DNA of 64,000 nucleotides from VRUE01 sp963732225. GTDB lineage: Bacteria > Actinomycetota > Thermoleophilia > Solirubrobacterales > 70-9. Position numbers and translations under genes: made by a program. The first letter of the stretch is position 1; the number at the start of each line of letters is the position of its first letter. Shown here piece by piece: positions 34,762 through 44,018 of the stretch. The notes below the pieces were generated by a model. The model searched no databases. It saw only the letters and a program-made list of their open reading frames with translations, and was not told the DNA's origin. Location: positions 806,001 through 870,000 of the forward strand of contig CAVSYR010000005.1 in the NCBI GenBank assembly GCA_963732225.1, written 5' to 3'.

Positions 34762-35996
34762 TGGCCTCGGGAATCCTCTCCGGGCGCTATGAGATCGGCG
34801 AGCGGCTCGGTTCGGGCGGCATGTCGAGCGTGCACCAGGCGACCGACCTGATCCTCGAGCGCACGGTCGCGGTCAAGATCCTCGCCGAGCACCTCTCCGA
34901 CGACGAGCGCTTCGTTGAACGCTTCCGCCGTGAGGCCCTGGCGGTGGCGAAGCTGATCCACCCCAACATCGTCCAGGTCTACGACACCGGCATCGACGAC
35001 GGCCGCCACTACATCGTTATGGAGTACGTGCAGGGGCGCTCCGGGGCGCAGATCCTGCAGCGCCACGGCCCGCTTGACGGCGAGACCACGGCCGAGATCG
35101 GCGCCCAGGCCTGCGCCGGCCTCGATTACGCCCACCGGCGCGGGATCATCCACCGCGACGTCAAGCCCGGCAACCTGATGATCGTCGGCGGCCCGGTTGG
35201 CGGCGGCGAGATGACGATGAAGCTGACCGACTTCGGCATCGCCCGCGCGGTCGAACAGACCCGCATCACCCAGGTCGGCTCGGTCGTCGGCACCGCCGCC
35301 TACCTCTCGCCCGAGCAGGTGCGCGGCGAGGAGGCAACGCCGGCCACCGACGTCTACGCGCTCGGCGTCGTCCTCTACCAGTTCCTCACCGGCCGCCTGC
35401 CCTATGAGGGCTCGACCCTGGCCGAGCTGGCGGTGCGCCAGCAGAACGAGAAGCCGCTGCCGCCCAGCACCTACAACGACGCGGTGCCGGAGACGCTCGG
35501 CGCCGCGGTGCTTCGAGCGCTGGAGGGCGATCCCAACCGCCGCTATGCCAGCGCCAGCGAGCTCGCCGGCGGCCTGGCGCTCGGCATGCAGGGCGAGGAC
35601 GTGACCCTGCCGCTGGAAGAGGGAACCGCCGCGACCAACGTGCTCGGCGGTGGTGAGACGACAACCCGCCGCCTCGACCAGACCGCCCAAACCGAGTACC
35701 GCCCGGCTCAACCCTCGCCGACCAGGCGCCCGGTTGCCCGCGCGCCCCAGCAGCAGGCGCCGCCGCCACCGGTTCGCCCCGCCGCCCAGGCCCCCCGCAA
35801 GCGCGGCGCCTTCTCCCGCTTCGCCCGCTTCGTCATGGCCCTCGTCGCCCTGGTCCTGATCGCTGCCGCGGTCGCCGCGGCGGTGATCTACACGACCGAC
35901 AAGGCGACCGGGATCAAGGCAACCGAAGTCGCCGGCAACACGGTCGACAAGGTCGTCGAAGAATTCAAGGAACTGGTCAAGAAGAACCAGGAATAA
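34761..35996 (+). CDS. PknB-type Ser/Thr protein kinase
   Basis: 411 residues. Kinase domain 10-270: Gly loop GSGGMSSVH, Lys39 in VAVKIL, HRDVKPGN with Asp132, DFG at 157, and APE-like SPEQ. A Pro/Gln-rich linker (about 310-350) leads to one membrane helix (ALVALVLIAAAVAAAVIYT) and a short 36-residue external tail with no PASTA repeats. It thus senses little outside itself, and the co-translated lipoprotein is a candidate for the sensing part. All catalytic residues are present. Confidence 0.93.
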   Translation: MASGILSGRYEIGERLGSGGMSSVHQATDLILERTVAVKILAEHLSDDERFVERFRREALAVAKLIHPNIVQVYDTGIDDGRHYIVMEYVQGRSGAQILQRHGPLDGETTAEIGAQACAGLDYAHRRGIIHRDVKPGNLMIVGGPVGGGEMTMKLTDFGIARAVEQTRITQVGSVVGTAAYLSPEQVRGEEATPATDVYALGVVLYQFLTGRLPYEGSTLAELAVRQQNEKPLPPSTYNDAVPETLGAAVLRALEGDPNRRYASASELAGGLALGMQGEDVTLPLEEGTAATNVLGGGETTTRRLDQTAQTEYRPAQPSPTRRPVARAPQQQAPPPPVRPAAQAPRKRGAFSRFARFVMALVALVLIAAAVAAAVIYTTDKATGIKATEVAGNTVDKVVEEFKELVKKNQE

Positions 35997-36005
35997 CCTG
36001 GCGGC

Positions 36006-37208
36006 TCAGGCGTACCAGGGCGATTCCCCAGAGAGAATCGCACTCGCGTAGTCACCGAATTTCCCGGCCTCGATCGCGGCGCGGGCGTGCACCATCAGCT
36101 CCTGCAGGTAGGTGAGGTTGTGGATGCAGAGCAGGCGGACCGCAGTCAGCTCCTCGGCGCGGGAGAGGTAGCTGAGGTAGTCGCGGTCGTGGTTTTGGCA
36201 GGCGGGGCAGGGGCAGCCCGCGGCGATCGGGTTGCGATCTCCCGCGTGGCCTGACTTGCGCAGGTCGAGGCGGAAGCGGTTGTCGGGGTCGGGGACGAGG
36301 GCGACGCCGTGGCGGGCGAGCCGGGTCGGCACGGCGCAGTCGAAGACGTCGAGGCCAAGCGCGATGCCGGCCATCAGGTCGTCGACCTCGCCGATGCCGA
36401 GCAGGTGCTTGGGCGCCGCCTCGGGCAGCAGCGGCGCGGTCATCGCCAGCACCTCGCGCATCTCGGCCTTGTCGCGGCCAAGGGTGCCGCCGATCGCGAG
36501 GCCGTCGACGCCGGCGGAGGAGACGGCCTCGGCCGACTCGCGGCGCAGGTCCTCGTAGACGCCGCCCTGGACGATGCCGAAGACCGCCTGGCGCGCTGGC
36601 CCCTCGCGCTCGTGCCACTCGAGGCAGCGCTTGAGCCAGCGGTGGGTGCGCTCGGTCGAGCGGGCGGTGTAGTCGCGGTCGGCGTGGAAGGGCGTGCACT
36701 CGTCGAAGACCAGGGCGATGTCGGAGCCCAGCGCCGCCTGCACCTGCATCGAGACCTCGGGGGAGATGAAGAGCTCGGTGCCATCGCGATAGGAGCGGAA
36801 GTGGACCCCCTCCTCCTCGATCGAGACCACCGAGCCTTGGTCACCGCCTTGGCGGCCCTTCCCCTTGACCTCGTTGGCGACGCCGCCGTGGGCGAGCGAG
36901 AAGACCTGGAAGCCGCCCGAGTCGGTGATCAGCGCCCGCTCCCAGGCCATGAAGCCATGCTGGCCGCCGGCGGCGGCAATCCGCTCCGGGCCCGGTGAGA
37001 CGAACAGGTGGTAGGTGTTGCCGAGCACCATCTCGTAGCCGAGCTCGGCCACCTCGTGCGATTCCAGCCCGCGCACCGTGCCCTTCGTCGCCAGCGGGAT
37101 GAAAGCCGGAGTGTGGACGGGACCGTGGGCCGTGTGCAGCACACCGGTCCGCGCCGCTCCGTCGCGAGCAGCGATCTCAAACCTCAGTCTCTCCGGCTCA
37201 ACCCGCAT
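36006..37208 (-). CDS. tgt: Queuine tRNA-ribosyltransferase
   Basis: 400 residues. Exchanges guanine 34 of certain tRNAs for the queuosine precursor. Asp96 in TDSGGFQVFSL and nucleophile Asp290 in VFDCAVPTRLARHG are present; zinc ligands are Cys332, Cys334, Cys337 and His363 (GCPCPACQ..CIHN). Start ATG 37208 follows AGGA. Last gene of the glycolytic run on the minus strand, 45 bp after gpmI. Converges with the kinase 9 bp apart. No queuosine synthesis genes are in the window. Confidence 0.95.
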   Translation of the reverse strand: MRVEPERLRFEIAARDGAARTGVLHTAHGPVHTPAFIPLATKGTVRGLESHEVAELGYEMVLGNTYHLFVSPGPERIAAAGGQHGFMAWERALITDSGGFQVFSLAHGGVANEVKGKGRQGGDQGSVVSIEEEGVHFRSYRDGTELFISPEVSMQVQAALGSDIALVFDECTPFHADRDYTARSTERTHRWLKRCLEWHEREGPARQAVFGIVQGGVYEDLRRESAEAVSSAGVDGLAIGGTLGRDKAEMREVLAMTAPLLPEAAPKHLLGIGEVDDLMAGIALGLDVFDCAVPTRLARHGVALVPDPDNRFRLDLRKSGHAGDRNPIAAGCPCPACQNHDRDYLSYLSRAEELTAVRLLCIHNLTYLQELMVHARAAIEAGKFGDYASAILSGESPWYA

Positions 37209-37219
37209 TGCTACTTCCT

Positions 37220-37258
37220 GATCGATTGATGACCCTATAGGGGGGTCAATCGATCACT
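37220..37258. promoter_or_regulatory. Long hairpin between gpmI and tgt
   Basis: TGATCGATTGA and its complement TCAATCGATCA pair over 11 bp, with a further CCC/GGG pairing inside and a 3-nt bulge. It overlaps the end of gpmI and lies upstream of the tgt ribosome binding site. There is no T run after the stem, so it is more likely an mRNA processing or attenuation structure than a simple terminator. Confidence 0.45.
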
Positions 37259-38777
37259 TTGCGACCAGGGAGTGGCCGGTCATCGGTGCCGGCTGCGGGA
37301 TGCCGAGGAGCTCCAGCGCGGTCGGGGCGACATCGGCGAGGATGCCGTGCTCGCGCAGCGCCACGCCCTCGGCGGTGACGATCAGCGGCACCGGGTTGAG
37401 CGAGTGGGCGGTGTTGGGCGAACCGTCGGGCTCGAGCATGTGGTCGCAGTTGCCGTGGTCGGCGGTGACGATGCAGGCGCCACCCTTGGCGGCGACCGCC
37501 TCGATCACATCGCCGAGGCAGCCGTCGACCTCCTCGACCGCGGCCACCGCGGCCGGGATCACACCAGTGTGGCCGACCATGTCGGGGTTGGCGAAGTTGA
37601 TGATCCCGAAGCGGTAATCGTTCGCCTTCCAGTGGCTGACGAAGGTGTCGGCGGCGGCGCGGGCGCTCATCTCGGGCTTGTGGTCGTAGGTCGGCACGTC
37701 GCGCGGCGACTCGACCAGGTGGCGCTCCTCTCCCTCCCACTCCTGCTCGCGGCCGCCGTTGAAGAAGTAGGTGACGTGGGCGTACTTCTCAGTCTCGGCG
37801 ACGTGCAGCTGGCGCCCACCCGCCTCGGAGATCGTCTCGGCCAGCGTCGTCTGCGGCCGCGCCTCGGGGAAGGCGACCGGGTAGGGCCAGCCCTTGCGGT
37901 ACTCGGTCATCGAGGTCAGGTCGAGCAGCGGCCCGCCGGCGCGGGGGAACTCCTCGAAGTCGGGATCCGCCAGGGCCCGCGTCATCTCGCGCGCCCGATC
38001 CGGCCGGAAGTTGATGAAGATGCCGACGTCGCCCGCGGCGACCCCGTCGTAATCGCCGATCACGGTCGGCTTGACGAACTCGTCGGTCTCTTCGCGTTCG
38101 TAGGAGGAAGCGATCGCCTCCTCGGAGCTGGCCGCGCGCAGGCCCTCAGCGTGGACGATCGCATCGTAGGCGAGCTTGACGCGCTCCCAGCGGGTGTCGC
38201 GATCCATCGCGTAGTAGCGGCCGCTGACCGTGGCGACGCGGCCGGCCTGGCGCAACCAGCGCTCGAGCTCACCCATATAGCCCTTACCGCCGTGGGGCAG
38301 GGTGTCGCGGCCGTCGGTGAAGGCGTGGAAGACGACGTCGGGGACACCCTCCTGCGAAGCGAGCTCGATCGTCGCCTCGATGTGCTCCCAGCCGGAGTGG
38401 ACGCCGCCGTCGGAGACGAGGCCGAGCAGGTGCAGGCGCCCGCGCGGGCTGTTGCGCGCCCGCTCGCAGGCGCCGAGCAGGGCCTCGTTGTCGAAGAAGC
38501 TGCCGTCGGCGATCGAGTCGTCGATCCGCGCCAGGTCCTGCTTGACGATCGCGCCGGCGCCGAGGTTGAGGTGACCGACCTCGGAGTTGCCCATCTGGCC
38601 CTCAGGCAGGCCGACGTCGCGGCCCTGAGCGGAGAGCTGCGTGTGGGGGAACTGCTCCCAGAGGCGGTCGAAGACCGGCGTCTTGGCAAGCGAGATCGCG
38701 TTGCCGGGCCCAGGCTCGGCCAGCCCCCAGCCATCGAGGATGACCAGGGTCAGCGAGGGGACCGAAGGCTGCGTCAA
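37254..38777 (-). CDS. gpmI: 2,3-bisphosphoglycerate-independent phosphoglycerate mutase
   Basis: 507 residues. Interconverts 3- and 2-phosphoglycerate in glycolysis using two Mn ions. Catalytic Ser65 in QMGNSEVGHL; metal ligands in LVILDGWG, and in the C-terminal FANPDMVGHTG and TADHGNCDHM motifs. TTG start at 38777 overlaps the tpiA stop (TTGA), the fourth gene of gap-pgk-tpiA-gpmI. Confidence 0.95.
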   Translation of the reverse strand: MTQPSVPSLTLVILDGWGLAEPGPGNAISLAKTPVFDRLWEQFPHTQLSAQGRDVGLPEGQMGNSEVGHLNLGAGAIVKQDLARIDDSIADGSFFDNEALLGACERARNSPRGRLHLLGLVSDGGVHSGWEHIEATIELASQEGVPDVVFHAFTDGRDTLPHGGKGYMGELERWLRQAGRVATVSGRYYAMDRDTRWERVKLAYDAIVHAEGLRAASSEEAIASSYEREETDEFVKPTVIGDYDGVAAGDVGIFINFRPDRAREMTRALADPDFEEFPRAGGPLLDLTSMTEYRKGWPYPVAFPEARPQTTLAETISEAGGRQLHVAETEKYAHVTYFFNGGREQEWEGEERHLVESPRDVPTYDHKPEMSARAAADTFVSHWKANDYRFGIINFANPDMVGHTGVIPAAVAAVEEVDGCLGDVIEAVAAKGGACIVTADHGNCDHMLEPDGSPNTAHSLNPVPLIVTAEGVALREHGILADVAPTALELLGIPQPAPMTGHSLVAK

Positions 38778-39523
38778 CCGGCCGCCTTGACGATCGCGGC
38801 GAAGTCGGCCGCATCGAGAGCGGCGCCGCCGACCAGGGCGCCGTCGATGTCGGGCTGGCCGAGTAGCTCGGCGGCGTTGGCGGGCTTGACCGAGCCGCCG
38901 TAGAGGATTCGCACCTCGTCGGCGGGGCCGCCGCGCTCGCGCACCACGTCGCGGATGAAGGCGCAGACCTCCTGGGCCTGCTCGGGGGTCGCGGTGCGGC
39001 CGGTGCCGATCGCCCAGATCGGCTCGTAGGCAATCACCACCTCACTCAGCTTGGTGCCCACCACCTCGGCCAGGTCCGCCTGCAGCTGGCGCTCCAGCAC
39101 CGCCTCGGTCTGTTCGGCGTCGCGCGCCTCCTCCGTCTCGCCGACGCAGAGGATCGGCTCGAGGCCGGCGGCCAGCGCGGCCGGAACCTTGCGGGCCAGG
39201 GCCTCGTCGGTCTCGCCGAAGAACTGGCGCCGCTCGGAGTGGCCGAGGACGACCGCCTCGACGTCGAGCTCGACCAGCATCGGCGCGGAGACCTCGCCGG
39301 TGAAGGCGCCGGAGTCGTCCTCGTGCATGTTCTGGGCGGCGACCTTGACCGCGGTGCCGTAGCGGCGCTCGACCACGGCGGTCAGGGCGGTGAAGGGCGG
39401 GCAGATCACCACGTCTGACTGCGTCGCCGCGATCTGCGGCAGCAGCGCGTCGACGAACTCGCCCGCCTCGGCGACGGTCTTGTGCATCTTCCAGTTGGCG
39501 GCGATGTACGGCGTCCTAGGCAT
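38774..39523 (-). CDS. tpiA: Triosephosphate isomerase
   Basis: 249 residues. Catalytic Lys12 (ANWKMHKT), His95 (LGHSERR) and Glu167 (AYEPIWAIGTG); phosphate-binding GGSVKP near the end. Isomerises dihydroxyacetone phosphate and glyceraldehyde-3-phosphate. ATG at 39523 overlaps the pgk stop by 8 bp and gives the standard N-terminus; the open frame to 39640 upstream is not supported. Confidence 0.96.
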   Translation of the reverse strand: MPRTPYIAANWKMHKTVAEAGEFVDALLPQIAATQSDVVICPPFTALTAVVERRYGTAVKVAAQNMHEDDSGAFTGEVSAPMLVELDVEAVVLGHSERRQFFGETDEALARKVPAALAAGLEPILCVGETEEARDAEQTEAVLERQLQADLAEVVGTKLSEVVIAYEPIWAIGTGRTATPEQAQEVCAFIRDVVRERGGPADEVRILYGGSVKPANAAELLGQPDIDGALVGGAALDAADFAAIVKAAG

Positions 39524-40703
39524 CGCGCAGGGCCTCCACGCCAGGCAGCTTCTTTCCCTCCAAGAGCTCCAAGGATGCTCCTCCTCCGGTCGAGAGCCAG
39601 TCAACTTCGTCGGCAGGGCCAAACTGCTGCAGGGCGGCAACCGAGTCGCCGCCGCCGATCACGGTCGTTCCCGGCGCGCTCGCAACAGCCTCGGCGACCA
39701 CGCGCGTACCGGCGGCAAACGGCGCCAGCTCGAAGGCACCCATCGGGCCGTTCCAGAGCACCGTGCCGGCGGCGGCGATCCGCTCGGCGTAGGCGGCGGC
39801 GCTGCGCGGGCCGATGTCGAGCCCCATCCAGCCGTCGGGCACCTCGACGCCCTCGCTCGGGCGCACCTCGGTCGCGGCGTCGAACGCCTCGCCCAGGACC
39901 AGATCGATCGGCAGGCGCAGGTCGCAGTCGGCGCTCTCGGCCTTCTCGAGCGCCTCGGCGGCAAGGGCCACCCCCTCCTCCTCGACCAGCGAGTTGCCGG
40001 TGGCGATGCCCTGGGCGCGGAAGAAGCTGAAGCACATCGCGCCGCCAATCAAGATCTCGTCGGCGATCTCGAGGAAGCGGTCGATCACCCCGACCTTGTC
40101 GCTCACCTTGGCGCCGCCGAGGACGACGACCAGCGGCCGCGCCGGTGTCTCCACCACGCGGGTCAGTTCGGTCAGCTCCTGCTCGAGCAGGAGGCCGGCA
40201 AAACCCGGCAGCAGCCCGGCCACGCCGGCGGTGCTGGCGTGGGCGCGGTGGGCGGCGCCAAAGGCGTCGTTGACGTAGAGGTCGGCGAGCTGGGAGAGCT
40301 GGACGGCCAGCGCGGGGTCGTTCTCGGTCTCCCCCGGCTCGTAGCGCACGTTCTCGAGCAGCAGCACGTCGCGCGAACCAAGTCCCTCGGCCAGCGCCTT
40401 GACCTCGTCGCCGACAACGGCGGGCGCCAGTTGCACTGGGGCATCGAGCAGCTCCGCCAGGTGCTCGCCCACCGGCCTCATCGAGAGCTCCGGCACGAGC
40501 TTGCCCTTCGGCCGCCCCAGGTGCGAGACCAGGACCAGCGAGGCGCCGCGCTCACGCAGCGATTCGATCGTCGGCAGCGCCGCGCGGATGCGGGTGTCGT
40601 CGGCGACCTTGCCGCCGTCGAGCGGCACGTTGAAATCGACCCGAACCAGCACCCGCTTGCCCGCCACCTCGGCGTCGCGCACGCTGGCCTTGGCGAAGCT
40701 CAT
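39516..40703 (-). CDS. pgk: Phosphoglycerate kinase
   Basis: 395 residues. Substrate-binding N-domain (RVDFNVPLDGG, SHLGRPKGK, ENVRYEPGE) and nucleotide-binding C-domain (VLGGAKVSDKVGVID, GPMGAFE, GGGDSVAA, STGGGASLELLEGKKLPG). Makes ATP from 1,3-bisphosphoglycerate. ATG at 40703; 22 bp downstream of gap. Confidence 0.97.
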   Translation of the reverse strand: MSFAKASVRDAEVAGKRVLVRVDFNVPLDGGKVADDTRIRAALPTIESLRERGASLVLVSHLGRPKGKLVPELSMRPVGEHLAELLDAPVQLAPAVVGDEVKALAEGLGSRDVLLLENVRYEPGETENDPALAVQLSQLADLYVNDAFGAAHRAHASTAGVAGLLPGFAGLLLEQELTELTRVVETPARPLVVVLGGAKVSDKVGVIDRFLEIADEILIGGAMCFSFFRAQGIATGNSLVEEEGVALAAEALEKAESADCDLRLPIDLVLGEAFDAATEVRPSEGVEVPDGWMGLDIGPRSAAAYAERIAAAGTVLWNGPMGAFELAPFAAGTRVVAEAVASAPGTTVIGGGDSVAALQQFGPADEVDWLSTGGGASLELLEGKKLPGVEALRDA

Positions 40704-40725
40704 GATCGCGTCAGCGTTGTGGGAC

Positions 40726-41730
<1,005 letters not shown>

Positions 41731-41775
41731 TCCTCAGTTCCTCCTGGACTCGTTGTGGGAGATGTCTCGATGTTA

Positions 41776-41795
41776 TGGACCGGCGCAGGCCGGCC
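41776..41795 (-). terminator. Hairpin after VOC gene
   Basis: On the minus strand GGGCCGG-CCTGCG-CCGGTCC forms a 7-bp stem with one G-T pair in the 77-bp gap between the VOC stop and gap. No T run follows. A weak terminator or attenuator is possible. Confidence 0.3.
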
Positions 41796-41807
41796 CGCTG
41801 ACAAGCT

Positions 41808-42170
41808 TCAGTCCGACCCGATCGTGATCTCTATCTCGTACCCATCCGGGTCCTTGAGAAAAGCCGAGTAGGAACCCGAGCCGTAGGAACGACGCTCGCC
41901 GGGCTCGGAGACCACGGTGCCACCGCCGCTCATGCCGCCTTCCCAGGCCGCCTTGACGGCGACGATTCCGAGCGCGGAGAAGCTGAGCAGGCCGAAGCCC
42001 GCCTTCGGCTCGTGATGGGAAGCGATGAAGAAGACGGGTTTGGCGATGCCCCAGCCGATCGTTTTGTCCTCCTCGAAGTGGCGCCGCCAGCCAAGTGGGG
42101 CGAGCAGGCCGTCGTAGAACGAGCCGCTCCGCTCGAGGTCGGAAACCTCCAGTAGGACGTGGTGAAGCAT
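41808..42170 (-). CDS. VOC family (glyoxalase-like) protein
   Basis: 120 residues, a two-module VOC fold: MLHHVLLEVSDLERSGSFYDGLLAPLGWRR at the start and YSAFLKDPDGYEIEI at the end, where the family has metal-binding His and Glu (His4 and Glu of YEIEI). Candidate roles include glyoxalase, dioxygenase or antibiotic resistance-type binding; the substrate is unknown. Downstream of the ABC exporter pair on the same strand. Confidence 0.85.
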   Translation of the reverse strand: MLHHVLLEVSDLERSGSFYDGLLAPLGWRRHFEEDKTIGWGIAKPVFFIASHHEPKAGFGLLSFSALGIVAVKAAWEGGMSGGGTVVSEPGERRSYGSGSYSAFLKDPDGYEIEITIGSD

Positions 42171-42199
42171 CGTGCCCGGAGGCTATACGGGCGGGCGGA

Positions 42200-42973
42200 T
42201 CAGCCGCCGCGCGGTGTCCAGCGGAAAAAGCGGATTGCCAGCAGCAGACCGGCCACGCCCCAGATCGCGACGATCGCCAAGTTGTCCCACTGCAGGCCAC
42301 CGCCGCCACCGCCCGGGTCGTAGACGTCGAAGAAGGCCTCGAAGAAGTGGCGGATCGGGAAGAGGTCGGCGAAGTGGATGACGCCGCTGGGCAGCTGGTC
42401 GTCGGGGATGAAGATGCCGGAGAGGAAGTAGAGCGGCAAGAGCAGAGCGTTGACGATCGGCGCGGCGGCGTCCTGGGAGGGGATCGCGGCGGTGAGGGCG
42501 ATGCCGAGGCAGCAGAAGGAGGCGGCGCCGACCAGCAGCGTGAAGATGATCTGCGGCAGCTGGCTCCAGGGGATCGCCACCCCGTAGAGCAGGCGCCCGA
42601 TCGCCGCCATCAGCGCCAGCATCAACAGCGCCACCACGGCCGAGTTGCCGATCCGCCCGGCGATGAAGACCCAGGCCGGCATCGGCGTGCCACGGCCGCG
42701 CTTGAGGCGACCGTCCTCGCGGGCGATCACCAGCGACATCGCCAGCGACTGCATCGTCGCCGAGATCACAGCCAGGGTGATGATCGCCGGCACGTAGTAG
42801 GCGGTGGTCTTGATCCCGCCGCGCACGTCGACCGTCTGGCCACCGAAGACGGTGGCGAAGATCAGCAGCAGGATCACCGGGAACATCACGGTGAAGAAGA
42901 CCGAGGCCGGGTTGCGCCAGAAAGCCTTCTGGTCGTAGCGGAACTGATGGGCGAAGAGGGCGAAGCCGCTCAC
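42200..42973 (-). CDS. ABC-2 type transporter permease
   Basis: 257 residues with six helices (FFTVMFPVILLLIFATVFGG; YYVPAIITLAVISATMQSLAMSLVIA; and others) and the ABC-2 signature around NALLLPLYFLSGIFIPDDQLP. GTG start at 42973 overlaps the ATPase stop (GTGA). Together with the ATPase it forms an exporter of the drug/polyketide resistance type. Substrate unknown. Confidence 0.9.
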   Translation of the reverse strand: MSGFALFAHQFRYDQKAFWRNPASVFFTVMFPVILLLIFATVFGGQTVDVRGGIKTTAYYVPAIITLAVISATMQSLAMSLVIAREDGRLKRGRGTPMPAWVFIAGRIGNSAVVALLMLALMAAIGRLLYGVAIPWSQLPQIIFTLLVGAASFCCLGIALTAAIPSQDAAAPIVNALLLPLYFLSGIFIPDDQLPSGVIHFADLFPIRHFFEAFFDVYDPGGGGGGLQWDNLAIVAIWGVAGLLLAIRFFRWTPRGG

Positions 42974-43827
42974 TCTGTGCCGTCCTCTGTCAGCGAGAGG
43001 TAGACGTCCTCGAGGTTGGGCCGGGTCACTTCCAGGCCCTCCAGCTCGAGGCCCTGAGCGATCGCCCGCTCGGTTAGCTGGTGCAGGTCGGCGACCGGGC
43101 TCGTCGTCTCGACCGAGATCTCCTCCGTGCCCAGCCGGTAGCTGATCGTCGTCGGCAGGCTCTCGCGGTCGCCGAGGTCGTCGGGCGTACCGCTCGCCAC
43201 CACCTGGCCGCGCGAGATGATCGTCACCCGGTCGGCGAGCCGCTGCGCCTCGTCCATGTAGTGGGTGGTGAGGAAGACGGTCTTGCCGAGGTCGCGCAGG
43301 CCGGCGATCGTCTCCCAGGCCTGGCGCCGGGCCGAGGGGTCGAAGCCGGTGGTCGGCTCGTCGAGGAAGAGCAGCTCGGGGTCGCCGACCAAGGCCATGC
43401 CGACGTCGAGGCGACGCTGCTGACCACCGGAGAGCTTGCTCGCCCGCACGTCGGCCTTGCCGCCGAGGCCAACCAGCTCGATCACCTCATCGACCGGCCG
43501 CGGCGCCCGGTAGTAGCCGGCGTAGAGCCCGAGCGAGTCGCGCACGGTCAAGTAGGGATCGAGCCGGCAGCTCTGCAAGACGATGCCGATCCGCTCGCGC
43601 CAGGCCCGGTCACCATGCTCGGGATCCATTCCCAGCACCTCGACCTCCCCCCCACTGCGCTTGCGATACCCCTCGAGGATCTCGACCGTGGTCGTCTTGC
43701 CTGCCCCATTGGGCCCGAGGAATGCAAAGACCTCGCCACGCTCGACCTCCAGGTCGATCCCCCGAACCGCCTCGAACTCCCCATAGCCCTTGCGCAGCCC
43801 GCGTATCGATATGACCGAATCGCCCAA
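42970..43827 (-). CDS. ABC exporter ATP-binding protein (DrrA-like)
   Basis: 285 residues. Walker A LGPNGAGKTTT, signature LSGGQQRRLDVGMAL, Walker B LLFLDEPTTGFD, switch TTHYMDEAQRL. The C-terminal extension (after about 220) is typical of DrrA-type export ATPases. TTG start at 43827; no good ribosome binding site is seen. Pairs with the ABC-2 permease immediately downstream. Confidence 0.9.
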   Translation of the reverse strand: MGDSVISIRGLRKGYGEFEAVRGIDLEVERGEVFAFLGPNGAGKTTTVEILEGYRKRSGGEVEVLGMDPEHGDRAWRERIGIVLQSCRLDPYLTVRDSLGLYAGYYRAPRPVDEVIELVGLGGKADVRASKLSGGQQRRLDVGMALVGDPELLFLDEPTTGFDPSARRQAWETIAGLRDLGKTVFLTTHYMDEAQRLADRVTIISRGQVVASGTPDDLGDRESLPTTISYRLGTEEISVETTSPVADLHQLTERAIAQGLELEGLEVTRPNLEDVYLSLTEDGTE

Positions 43828-43887
43828 AGCCCGGCGATTCTATGGATGCCCCGGAAGCTCGGGTTAATCGGCGTCGCGGTGAGTCGA

Positions 43888-44000
43888 GCGGGCGTCGGTA
43901 GGGCCTCCGAACGTTTTGCGCCGCTGGCCCTAAACCATTCTCGGACGGCAGCAGGCGATCCAGCCAGTCAGGCGAGTGAGGAGGCCCTACCGACGCCCGC
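43888..44000. repeat. 113-bp inverted-repeat element B
   Basis: Perfect 21-bp arms at 43888-43908 and 43980-44000 (left arm begins GCGGGCGTCGGTAGGGCCTC) enclose 71 bp. Just after the left arm is GAACGTTTTGCGC (43909-43921), matching 11 of 13 bases at the same place in element A. It lies in the 191-bp gap between rapZ and the ABC exporter, exactly where the classical uvrC-rapZ-yvcK-whiA-gap order is broken. Confidence 0.75.
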
Positions 44001-44018
44001 CCCACCAGCGTGAAGCCG

